15,412 bases of DNA from positions 1 through 15,412 of the forward strand of contig JAEYQX010000042.1 in the NCBI GenBank assembly GCA_023409795.1, read 5' to 3'. The position numbers and the translations under genes are program-made. This stretch comes from Pseudomonadota bacterium. GTDB taxonomy: Bacteria > Pseudomonadota > Alphaproteobacteria > Caulobacterales > Caulobacteraceae. Under the pieces are notes generated by a model that was not told the DNA's origin, searched no databases, and was given only the letters and a program-made list of their open reading frames with translations. Shown here in pieces: positions 6,355 through 12,443 of the stretch; positions within the stretch are counted from its first letter, which is position 1; every line of letters starts with the position of its first letter.

Positions 6355-7038
6355 TCAGATCAGGGTTTGTTTCAGGGCGTTAAGCGCAGGGCCAAAATCC
6401 GACGAGGGGCCGCGCCAGATCGGCACTCCAGGCCGGCTGCCGCCATGGGTGCCGGGGTCGGTGAAGGTGGGATCAGCCTGGTCGGGCACATCCAGCGCGA
6501 CCACCGCCCTGAGGCGGCCCGCCATGCCGACCGAGGCCAGGTAGCGCCGGTCAAGCGCCAGCATCAGGGCGGCACGGCCGCCCTCGCCCTGCCCCGTCAC
6601 GGCGACGCGATCCGGCGAGGCCCCCAGCGCCGGGGCCTGATGCACCGCCCAGGCCAGGGCGCGGGCCGTGTCCGAGATATAGGCGGGAAAGCGCGGCACC
6701 GGCGACGGGCGCCGATCGGCCAGAGCCACCACCATCCCCTGCCCGGCCATACCCTCGGCCCAGGCCTGCTCGGCCTCGGTGATCCCGGCCTGGGGCAGGA
6801 GCAGCAGCAGGGGCAGGCCTCTGGCCCTGGCCGGCCGATAAAGCTGCACGACCTGGCGCGGATCGGGGCCATAGGCGGCCCTGGCCCTGCGCCAGCCCAC
6901 GGGCCCCAGGGCGGGCTCGGCCGGACCGGCCAGCGGCGCGCAGGCCGCCACCCAAACCCCCGACAGCAGGGGAGCCAGCAGGATCCGTCGCGTTACTGAC
7001 GGGGCCATGCCCCCATCGCCGCTTTCCCCCCGTCCCAT
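6355..7038 (-). CDS. Alpha/beta-hydrolase-like lipoprotein, catalytically degenerate
   Basis: A 227-residue protein with a lipoprotein signal peptide: hydrophobic run 19-32 and lipobox VAAC with Cys33; Ala at +2 favours the outer membrane. The mature part follows the BD-FAE/carboxylesterase-type alpha/beta-hydrolase pattern: YGPDPRQVVQLYRPA (56-70), a hydrophobic strand (76-81), FPAYISDTARALAW (117-130), SPDRVAVTGQGEGG (141-154) and LDRRYLASVGMAGRLRAVVALDVPD (162-186). The catalytic positions are missing. The oxyanion HGGG is PQAG (82-85), the nucleophile elbow GxSxG is GQGEG (Gly151 for Ser), and the chain stops before the region that normally carries the acidic residue and histidine. It is therefore probably a pseudoenzyme or a decaying gene, yet the frame is intact. 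The ATG at 7038 has AGGACAAAGGG upstream; the ATG at 7008 would give a more typical signal peptide. Confidence 0.72.
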   Translation of the reverse strand: MGRGESGDGGMAPSVTRRILLAPLLSGVWVAACAPLAGPAEPALGPVGWRRARAAYGPDPRQVVQLYRPARARGLPLLLLLPQAGITEAEQAWAEGMAGQGMVVALADRRPSPVPRFPAYISDTARALAWAVHQAPALGASPDRVAVTGQGEGGRAALMLALDRRYLASVGMAGRLRAVVALDVPDQADPTFTDPGTHGGSRPGVPIWRGPSSDFGPALNALKQTLI

Positions 7039-7072
7039 TCGCCCTTTGTCCTGCCTCAGGGATACTGAAAAG

Positions 7073-7104
7073 ACAGGGGCGCAGCTGGCACGCCGCGCCC
7101 CTGT
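7073..7104 (-). terminator. Intrinsic terminator of the S9 peptidase gene
   Basis: ACAGGGGCGC (7073-7082) and GCGCCCCTGT (7095-7104) form a perfect 10-bp stem with a 12-base loop. It lies 9 bases beyond the stop codon of the peptidase gene and on the minus strand is followed by CTTTTC. It separates that gene from the downstream lipoprotein gene, which would then need its own promoter in the roughly 35 bases left or rely on read-through. Confidence 0.82.
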
Positions 7105-7113
7105 GATCGGGCC

Positions 7114-9216
7114 TTATTTGGTCAGGTGGCGATCCAGCCAGCCGAAGACCTCATCATGCCATTTCTGGCTGTTGGCCGGCTTCAGCACCCAGTGGTTCTC
7201 GTCGGGGAAGAAGACCAGGCGGCTCTCGATCCCGCGACGCTGCAGGGCGGTGAAGGTCGACAGGCTCTGGGCCGTCGGGATGCGGAAGTCCAGATCGCCC
7301 TGGATCACCAGCATCGGCATCTTCCAGTTCAGGACATGGTTGGCCGGGTTGAACTTCTGGTAGCCCTCGGGATTCTCCCACGGCGTGCCGCCGTATTCCC
7401 ACTCGGTGAACCACAGCTCTTCGGTCGAATAGCCCATGCCGAAGGTGTCGAACACGCCGTCATGGTTGACCAGGCAGGTGAAGGCATCGGGCCAGTTGCC
7501 GGCGATCCAGTTGATCATGTAGCCGCCGTAGGACGCCCCCAGGGCACAGGCGTTGTTGCCGTCCAGGAAGTCATACTTCTGCTGGGCGAAGGCCCAGCCC
7601 TTCTGCAGGTCTTCCAGCGGGCGATCGCCCCAGTGCTGGCTGATCGAGTCGGTAAAGGCCTGGCCGTAGCCGACCGAGCCGTGGAAATCGAGCATCACCA
7701 CCGCATAGCCTGCGCCGGCATAGGTCTGGGGGTTCCAGCGATAGGACCAGCCATTGCCGAACGAACCCTGGGGCCCGCCGTGGATCAGGAAGGCGACCGG
7801 ATACTTCTGGCCCTCGACATAGTTGGCGGGCTTGATGACATAGCCGTGCACCGTCTCGTCGTTCCAGCCGGGGAAGCTGAACTGCTCGAACTCGCCGAAC
7901 GCCAGGTCATCCAGCTGCGGGTTCACATTGGTGATGCGGACCGGCATCTCGCGACCGCGGAAGGTCTTGGCATAGAGCTCGGTCGGGCGGGTCAGGCTGT
8001 CCATGCCCAGGATGAAGCCGCTGTCGGTCAGCTGGACCGCGCCGACGTGGCCCGGGCCGGTCAGGGGCACCACGCTGCCATTGCGGGTGTCGACCTGGAA
8101 CAGGCGGGTGTTGCCCACGTCGCTGGCGGTGACGAACAGGCTGTTGCCGTCCTTCGACCAGGTCAGGCTGTCAGCCGAGCGGTCCCAGTTGGCGGCAATC
8201 TGGCGGGTGCTGCCGGTCGCCACGTCGCGCAGGATGATCGAATACTTGTCAGCCTCGAAGCCCGGGCGCTCCATGGCGCGATAGGCCAGGGTCTGGCCAT
8301 CGGGCGAGAAGACCGGGCCGGTGTCCCAGGCCTGGTTGGCCTCGGTCAGATTGGTCAGCTGGCCCGGGGCCGAAACCGACACCTGATACAGGTCGAAGTT
8401 GGTGCTCCACGGCTCGCTGTTCCCGGCCTTGCGGGCCGAGAAGACCAGCGACTGGCCGTCGGGGGCAAAGGTGAACTCGCCCTCGTCGCCGAACGGCTTG
8501 GAGGGGGTGTCGCCGTCAAAGCCCCGGGTCACCCAGACCGGCTCGCCCGAGGCCTTGCCCTCGGCATCGATCGCCTGGACGAACAGGTGGTTCTGGGTGT
8601 GGTCGTTCCAGGTGTCCCAGTGGCGCACAAACATCCGGTCATAGACCTGGGCCGTGGTCTTGGCCTCGGCCTGGGCCTTGGCGCGGGCGACCGAGGCGTT
8701 CAGGTCCCCGGCATCCGGATAGACGGCCAGAGAGACGGCCACGGCGTCGCCAGCGGCATTGACGCGATAGGCGTTCACGTCGGTCGGCAGGTCCGTCACC
8801 TGGGTCGCGGTCGCGCCCTGGTCGGTCGAGACCCAAACCTGACTGGAGCCCGAGCGGCCGGAGAGGAAATAGAGCTTGCCGTCCTGGCCCCAGCGCGCGG
8901 TGTTGGCCCCACCGTCCGAGATGGCCAGCTTCCGGGCCTCGCCCTCGCCCTTCAGGCTCTGGATATAGAGGGCACTGGTGCGGCGGTTGTTGGCCACGTC
9001 CGTCTGGGTGAGCGTATAGACCACCCACTGGCTGTCAGGCGACACCTGGGGATCGCCCAGGCGGTTGGCCGAGATCATGTCCGTATAGGTAAAGGCGCTG
9101 GCGGCGGCGCTCTGGGCGCTGGCGGGTGCCGGCGCTTCTGCCAGGGCCGGCAGGGCCGCGGCGCTCATCAGGGCCAGGGCACTGAGGCCCGTCAGGAGGG
9201 AAGGCAGACGACGCAT
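7114..9216 (-). CDS. Secreted S9 family serine peptidase (dipeptidyl/acylaminoacyl peptidase type)
   Basis: A 700-residue prolyl-oligopeptidase-family peptidase. A classical signal peptide (MRRLPSLLTGL..., cleavage about after Ala26, ALA/EA) targets it to the periplasm. A seven-bladed-propeller region (about 45-400, with repeated 'SPDSQWVVYT', 'APDGQSLVFSA', 'SPDGQTLAYRA' blades) gates the C-terminal alpha/beta-hydrolase domain (about 440-700). The catalytic set is complete: oxyanion segment HGGPQG, nucleophile Ser562 in GASYGGYM, Asp643 in GDLDFRIP and His675 in DENHW. It likely trims short or N-acylated peptides for nutrition. The frame extends to a TTG at 9243, but the ATG at 9216 has GAGAGGA 10 bases upstream and gives a normal signal peptide. 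An intrinsic terminator follows. Exact specificity (DPP-like or acylaminoacyl) cannot be told from sequence alone. Confidence 0.93.
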   Translation of the reverse strand: MRRLPSLLTGLSALALMSAAALPALAEAPAPASAQSAAASAFTYTDMISANRLGDPQVSPDSQWVVYTLTQTDVANNRRTSALYIQSLKGEGEARKLAISDGGANTARWGQDGKLYFLSGRSGSSQVWVSTDQGATATQVTDLPTDVNAYRVNAAGDAVAVSLAVYPDAGDLNASVARAKAQAEAKTTAQVYDRMFVRHWDTWNDHTQNHLFVQAIDAEGKASGEPVWVTRGFDGDTPSKPFGDEGEFTFAPDGQSLVFSARKAGNSEPWSTNFDLYQVSVSAPGQLTNLTEANQAWDTGPVFSPDGQTLAYRAMERPGFEADKYSIILRDVATGSTRQIAANWDRSADSLTWSKDGNSLFVTASDVGNTRLFQVDTRNGSVVPLTGPGHVGAVQLTDSGFILGMDSLTRPTELYAKTFRGREMPVRITNVNPQLDDLAFGEFEQFSFPGWNDETVHGYVIKPANYVEGQKYPVAFLIHGGPQGSFGNGWSYRWNPQTYAGAGYAVVMLDFHGSVGYGQAFTDSISQHWGDRPLEDLQKGWAFAQQKYDFLDGNNACALGASYGGYMINWIAGNWPDAFTCLVNHDGVFDTFGMGYSTEELWFTEWEYGGTPWENPEGYQKFNPANHVLNWKMPMLVIQGDLDFRIPTAQSLSTFTALQRRGIESRLVFFPDENHWVLKPANSQKWHDEVFGWLDRHLTK

Positions 9217-9315
9217 GGAGCGATGATCCTCTCGGCTTCGCAAATAGGTTGTCCAAGGCCTAGCACCGGCAGGCCGTGCCGTAAAACCGCCTTCCTTTCA
9301 AACAGGCCGCGCGAG

Positions 9316-9339
9316 CGCTTGCCGAGGGACGCGCAAGCG
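9316..9339. repeat. Inverted repeat upstream of the acyltransferase operon
   Basis: CGCTTGC (9316-9322) and GCAAGCG (9333-9339) are perfect 7-base arms around a 10-base spacer. They end 14 bases before the ATG of the first gene of the rightward operon, in the 137-bp region shared with the divergent S9 peptidase gene. The repeat could be an operator or a leader hairpin near the ribosome binding site. No clear -35/-10 boxes were seen in this gap. Confidence 0.35.
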
Positions 9340-9353
9340 GCGACAAGCAGGGC

Positions 9354-10193
9354 ATGGATTCACCCTCCGACCACATCGTCGATGTCCTGATCGCCGAACG
9401 GGCACCGCGCCTGACCAGCGCCGCGACATGGCCCCTGGTCCGCCCCCTGCTCTATCGCCTGCTCGACTACGCCAAGGCCGTGCGGATGGCCGACGCCATC
9501 GCACCCATGGCGGGACGCCAGACCCTGGACCACGTCTCTGACCTGCTGAGCCTCAGCGTCACGACCCGGCACCTGGAACGCCTGCCCGCCTCGGGCCGCT
9601 GTCTGGTGGTGTCCAACCATCCGACCGGGATTGCCGATGGCCTGGCCGTCCACGATGCCCTGCGCACCGTGCGCGATGACCTGATCTATTTCGCCAATGC
9701 CGATGCCCTGCGCGTCTCGCCCAGGCTGAGCGAGACCATCATCCCCGTCGAGTGGGTCACAGCCAAGCGCACGCGTGTGAAGACCCGCCAGACCCTGCAG
9801 GCCGCCAAGAACGCCTTTGAGGCCGAGCGGTGCGTCGTCATGTTTCCGGCCGGACGCCTGGCCCGCATTGCGCCCGATGGCCTGCTGACCGATCCGGCCT
9901 GGGCGACCACGGCCGCCTCGCTGGCGCGCCGGCACAATGCCCCCATCATCCCGATCCACCTGACCGGGCCGACCAGCCGCCTGTTCCACCTGTTCGACCG
10001 CTTTTCCAGCGAACTGCGCGACATCACTCTTTTCCATGAGCTGCTGAACAAGAAGAACCAGAGGTTCAGCCTGATCGTGGGCAAGCCGATTGACCCGTCC
10101 CGGTTGAACCCGGACGCGGCACAGGCCACCCTCGACCTCAAGCAATTCGTCGAGCGGACCCTGGCCGCCGACCCCGACGCGGATTTCGCATGA
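9354..10193 (+). CDS. PlsC-like 1-acyl-glycerol-3-phosphate acyltransferase family protein
   Basis: A 279-residue member of the lysophospholipid acyltransferase superfamily, likely peripheral on the inner membrane and transferring an acyl chain to a lysophospholipid or related acceptor. The active-site block is VVSNHPTGIADGLA (85-98), with His89 and Asp95 separated by five residues. This is the NHPxGxxDG variant known from hemolysin-like acyltransferases rather than the strict HX4D of PlsC. The acceptor-binding block is MFPAGRLARI (163-172), and PIIPIHLTG (197-205) is the usual late block. AGGG lies just before the ATG. It is first in a rightward operon, and its stop overlaps the tsaE start by 4 bases (ATGA). 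The acyl acceptor is not predictable here; ornithine-lipid or phosphatidate synthesis are both possible. Confidence 0.82.
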   Translation: MDSPSDHIVDVLIAERAPRLTSAATWPLVRPLLYRLLDYAKAVRMADAIAPMAGRQTLDHVSDLLSLSVTTRHLERLPASGRCLVVSNHPTGIADGLAVHDALRTVRDDLIYFANADALRVSPRLSETIIPVEWVTAKRTRVKTRQTLQAAKNAFEAERCVVMFPAGRLARIAPDGLLTDPAWATTAASLARRHNAPIIPIHLTGPTSRLFHLFDRFSSELRDITLFHELLNKKNQRFSLIVGKPIDPSRLNPDAAQATLDLKQFVERTLAADPDADFA

Positions 10194-10651
10194 AGACCTT
10201 TGACCTGCCCGATGCCGAGGCCACGACCCGGCTGGGCCAAGCCATCGCCCCCCTGCTGGAACCGGGTGAGGCCATCCTGCTCTACGGGCCGCTTGGCATG
10301 GGCAAGTCGACCCTGGCGCGCGGCCTGATCCGCGCCCTGACCCGCCCCGACGAGGACGTGCCCAGCCCGACCTTTACCCTGGTCCAGTTCTATGAGAGCG
10401 ACCCGCCCATCGCCCATTTTGACCTGTATCGGCTGAGCCGCCCCGAAGAAGCTTTCGAGATCGGCCTGGACGAGGCCCTGGACGAGGGCTGCGCCCTGAT
10501 CGAATGGCCCGAGCGCCTGGGCGAGGATCCGGCCAGGTTCCTGGGCCGCGACATCCTGACCATCACCCTGGCTGAAGCCGGCGAAGGCCGCACTGCGACC
10601 GTTTCTGGCGCAGGCGCATGGGAAGCCAGGCTCGAGAATGTCCATGTCTGA
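10190..10651 (+). CDS. tsaE: tRNA threonylcarbamoyladenosine biosynthesis ATPase TsaE
   Basis: The ATPase that drives turnover of the TsaB-TsaD complex in synthesis of t6A at position 37 of ANN-decoding tRNAs. At 153 residues it is normal length. Walker A is GPLGMGKST (33-41). The TsaE-specific blocks are VPSPTFTLVQ (57-66), AHFDLYRL (75-82) and IEWPERL (104-110), the last with Trp106 and Glu108. Start and stop both overlap neighbours: 4 bases with the acyltransferase gene and 14 with amgK, so translation is coupled along the operon. tsaB and tsaD are not in the window. Confidence 0.96.
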   Translation: MKTFDLPDAEATTRLGQAIAPLLEPGEAILLYGPLGMGKSTLARGLIRALTRPDEDVPSPTFTLVQFYESDPPIAHFDLYRLSRPEEAFEIGLDEALDEGCALIEWPERLGEDPARFLGRDILTITLAEAGEGRTATVSGAGAWEARLENVHV

Positions 10652-11732
10652 TCGCGAAACCCTCCGTCTTGATTTCCTGCGCTCGGCCGGCCTGGCCGAG
10701 GCCGCCCGCGCCCCCCTGCCCGGCGACGCCTCGACGCGGCGCTATGAGCGCCTCACCACGCCGAGCGGGGCGCGGCTGATGCTGATGGACCAGCCCCCGG
10801 CGATGGAGAGCCAGCCGTGCGATCCGGCCTGGACACCGCAGCAGCGCCAGGCCCGGGGCTGGAACGCCGTCGCCCGCCTGTCGGCCGGCAAGATCGAGGC
10901 CTTTGCCGCCGTCGCCACCCACCTGCGCGCACTGGGCCTGTCGGCACCCGAGATCATCGCCGTCGATCCGGCCAATGGCCTGGCGGTCATCGAGGATTTT
11001 GGCGATGACCTGTTTGCCCAGGTGATCGCCCGGGGTGCCGATGAAGCCCCGCTTTACCGGGCCGCGATCGAGGCCCAGGTCGTGCTGCACGAGGCCCCGA
11101 CGCCTGAGGTCCTCAGCGGCCCCGCCGGTGACTGGCCCCTGCTGACCTATGACCAGACCGCCTTGCAGGGTGGCGCGGACCTGTTCGTCGAGTGGCTGCC
11201 CCGGCTGCTTCCCACGCTCAGCTTCAGCCCGGACGCCGTGGCCGAATGGCAGGCAGCCTGGGCACCGATCACGGCCCAGGGCGAGGCCGAGGCCAGCGTC
11301 ATGGCCCACCGCGACTATCACGCCGAGAACCTGATCCACCTGTCGGGCCGGACCGGGGCCGCCAGCGTCGGCCTGATCGACTTCCAGGACGCGGTCAGGG
11401 CCCACCCGTCGTGGGACCTGCACTCCCTGCTTCAGGACGCCCGCCGCGACGTCTCGCCCGCGCTGGAAGCGGCCATGCTGGACCACTATTTCAGCCTGCG
11501 GCCCCAGGTCGACCGGGAGGGCTTCATGCGGGCCTATGCCGGCCTTGCAGCCCTGAACGAGGCCCGCATCCTGGGCATTTTTGCCCGCCTGATCGCCCGT
11601 GACGCCAAGCCCAGGTATGGTGCCTTCATGCCGCGAATGTGGGCCCACCTGAATGCCAACCTGCAAAAGCCCGGCCTTGAGGCCGTGGCTCGCTGGATGG
11701 ACCGCCATGTCCCGATGGAGCTGCGCCGATGA
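10638..11732 (+). CDS. amgK: N-acetylmuramate/N-acetylglucosamine anomeric kinase AmgK
   Basis: A 364-residue aminoglycoside-phosphotransferase-fold sugar kinase. In the MurNAc recycling shunt it phosphorylates MurNAc (and GlcNAc) at C1 to the alpha-1-phosphate, bypassing de novo UDP-MurNAc synthesis and its fosfomycin-sensitive step. Visible blocks are PLPGDASTRRYERL (27-40), the nucleotide-binding N-lobe, IEDFGDDL (118-125), the catalytic loop AHRDYHAENLI (223-233) with Asp226 and Asn231, and the metal-binding LIDFQDA (246-252) with Asp248. Assignment as AmgK rather than another kinase of the fold rests strongly on murU starting within its stop codon (ATGA overlap). A second in-frame ATG at 10644 is an alternative start. 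Caulobacter is one of the organisms in which the AmgK-MurU pair has been characterised. Confidence 0.94.
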   Translation: MSMSDRETLRLDFLRSAGLAEAARAPLPGDASTRRYERLTTPSGARLMLMDQPPAMESQPCDPAWTPQQRQARGWNAVARLSAGKIEAFAAVATHLRALGLSAPEIIAVDPANGLAVIEDFGDDLFAQVIARGADEAPLYRAAIEAQVVLHEAPTPEVLSGPAGDWPLLTYDQTALQGGADLFVEWLPRLLPTLSFSPDAVAEWQAAWAPITAQGEAEASVMAHRDYHAENLIHLSGRTGAASVGLIDFQDAVRAHPSWDLHSLLQDARRDVSPALEAAMLDHYFSLRPQVDREGFMRAYAGLAALNEARILGIFARLIARDAKPRYGAFMPRMWAHLNANLQKPGLEAVARWMDRHVPMELRR

Positions 11733-12442
11733 CCGCACCCAAGACCGCCATGGTGCTGGCTGCCGGGCTTGGCACCCGGATGCGGCCGCTGACCAATGAC
11801 CGGCCCAAGGCCCTGGTCGAGGTCGGGGGCCGGGCCCTGATCGACCACGTGCTGGACCGGCTGGTCGAGGCCGGGGTCGAGACCGCCGTGGTCAATGTCC
11901 ACTGGTTCGCCGACCGGCTGGAAGCCCACCTGGCACAGCGCACCGACGTCCGCATCCTGATCTCTGACGAGCGTGAACAGCTGCTGGAGACCGGCGGCGG
12001 CCTGAAGAAGGCCCGGCCCCTGCTGGGCGACGCCCCCGTCTTTGTCGCCAATATCGACAGCGTCTGGATCGACCGGGGCCAGGCCCTGTCCGACCTGGTC
12101 GACCTGTGGAACCCCGACACCATGGACGCCGCCCTGCTGCTGGCCCGGCGCGAGGGGTCGATCGGCTTTAACGGCGCGGGCGACTTCTTCCTGGGCCAGG
12201 ATCGGGTCCTTCGCTTCCGCGGCGAGGCAGCCGAGGCCCCCTATGCCTATATGGGCGTCCACATCACCCGCCCGGACTATGCCGACGCCGGCCCGGACGG
12301 AGCCTTTTCGCTGAGCCCGCTGTGGCGCGCCTCGGCGGTTTCGGGGCGGCTGTCAGGCTGCGTGCTGGACGGCGACTGGATGCACGTCGGTGATCCGAAG
12401 GCCCGTGACGAGGCCGAGGCAAAACTGAAGACCGGGAGCTGA
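11729..12442 (+). CDS. murU: N-acetylmuramate alpha-1-phosphate uridylyltransferase MurU
   Basis: Transfers UMP from UTP to MurNAc-1-phosphate, giving UDP-MurNAc directly for peptidoglycan synthesis. The 237-residue protein is a sugar-phosphate nucleotidyltransferase: signature LAAGLGTRMRPLT (10-22), PKALV (26-30), VNVHWFAD (55-62), LETGGGLKKA (86-95), the metal site around VANIDSVW (106-113) with Asp110, and GDWMHVGDP (215-223), in which Asp222 should be the second metal ligand. The short length, without an acyltransferase domain, fits MurU rather than GlmU. It overlaps amgK by 4 bases and lies 1 base before the addB ATG. Confidence 0.94.
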   Translation: MTAPKTAMVLAAGLGTRMRPLTNDRPKALVEVGGRALIDHVLDRLVEAGVETAVVNVHWFADRLEAHLAQRTDVRILISDEREQLLETGGGLKKARPLLGDAPVFVANIDSVWIDRGQALSDLVDLWNPDTMDAALLLARREGSIGFNGAGDFFLGQDRVLRFRGEAAEAPYAYMGVHITRPDYADAGPDGAFSLSPLWRASAVSGRLSGCVLDGDWMHVGDPKARDEAEAKLKTGS

Positions 12443-12443
12443 C

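Noticed and set aside
9217..9243. TTG start of the S9 peptidase nine codons upstream
   Set aside because: It would put the ribosome binding site inside the gene and add charged residues ahead of a normal signal peptide.
7126..9390. 754-codon plus-strand open frame opposite the S9 peptidase gene
   Set aside because: The peptidase strand has signal peptide, propeller and a complete catalytic triad. The opposite product is a Gly/Ala/Val/His-rich shadow with no motif.
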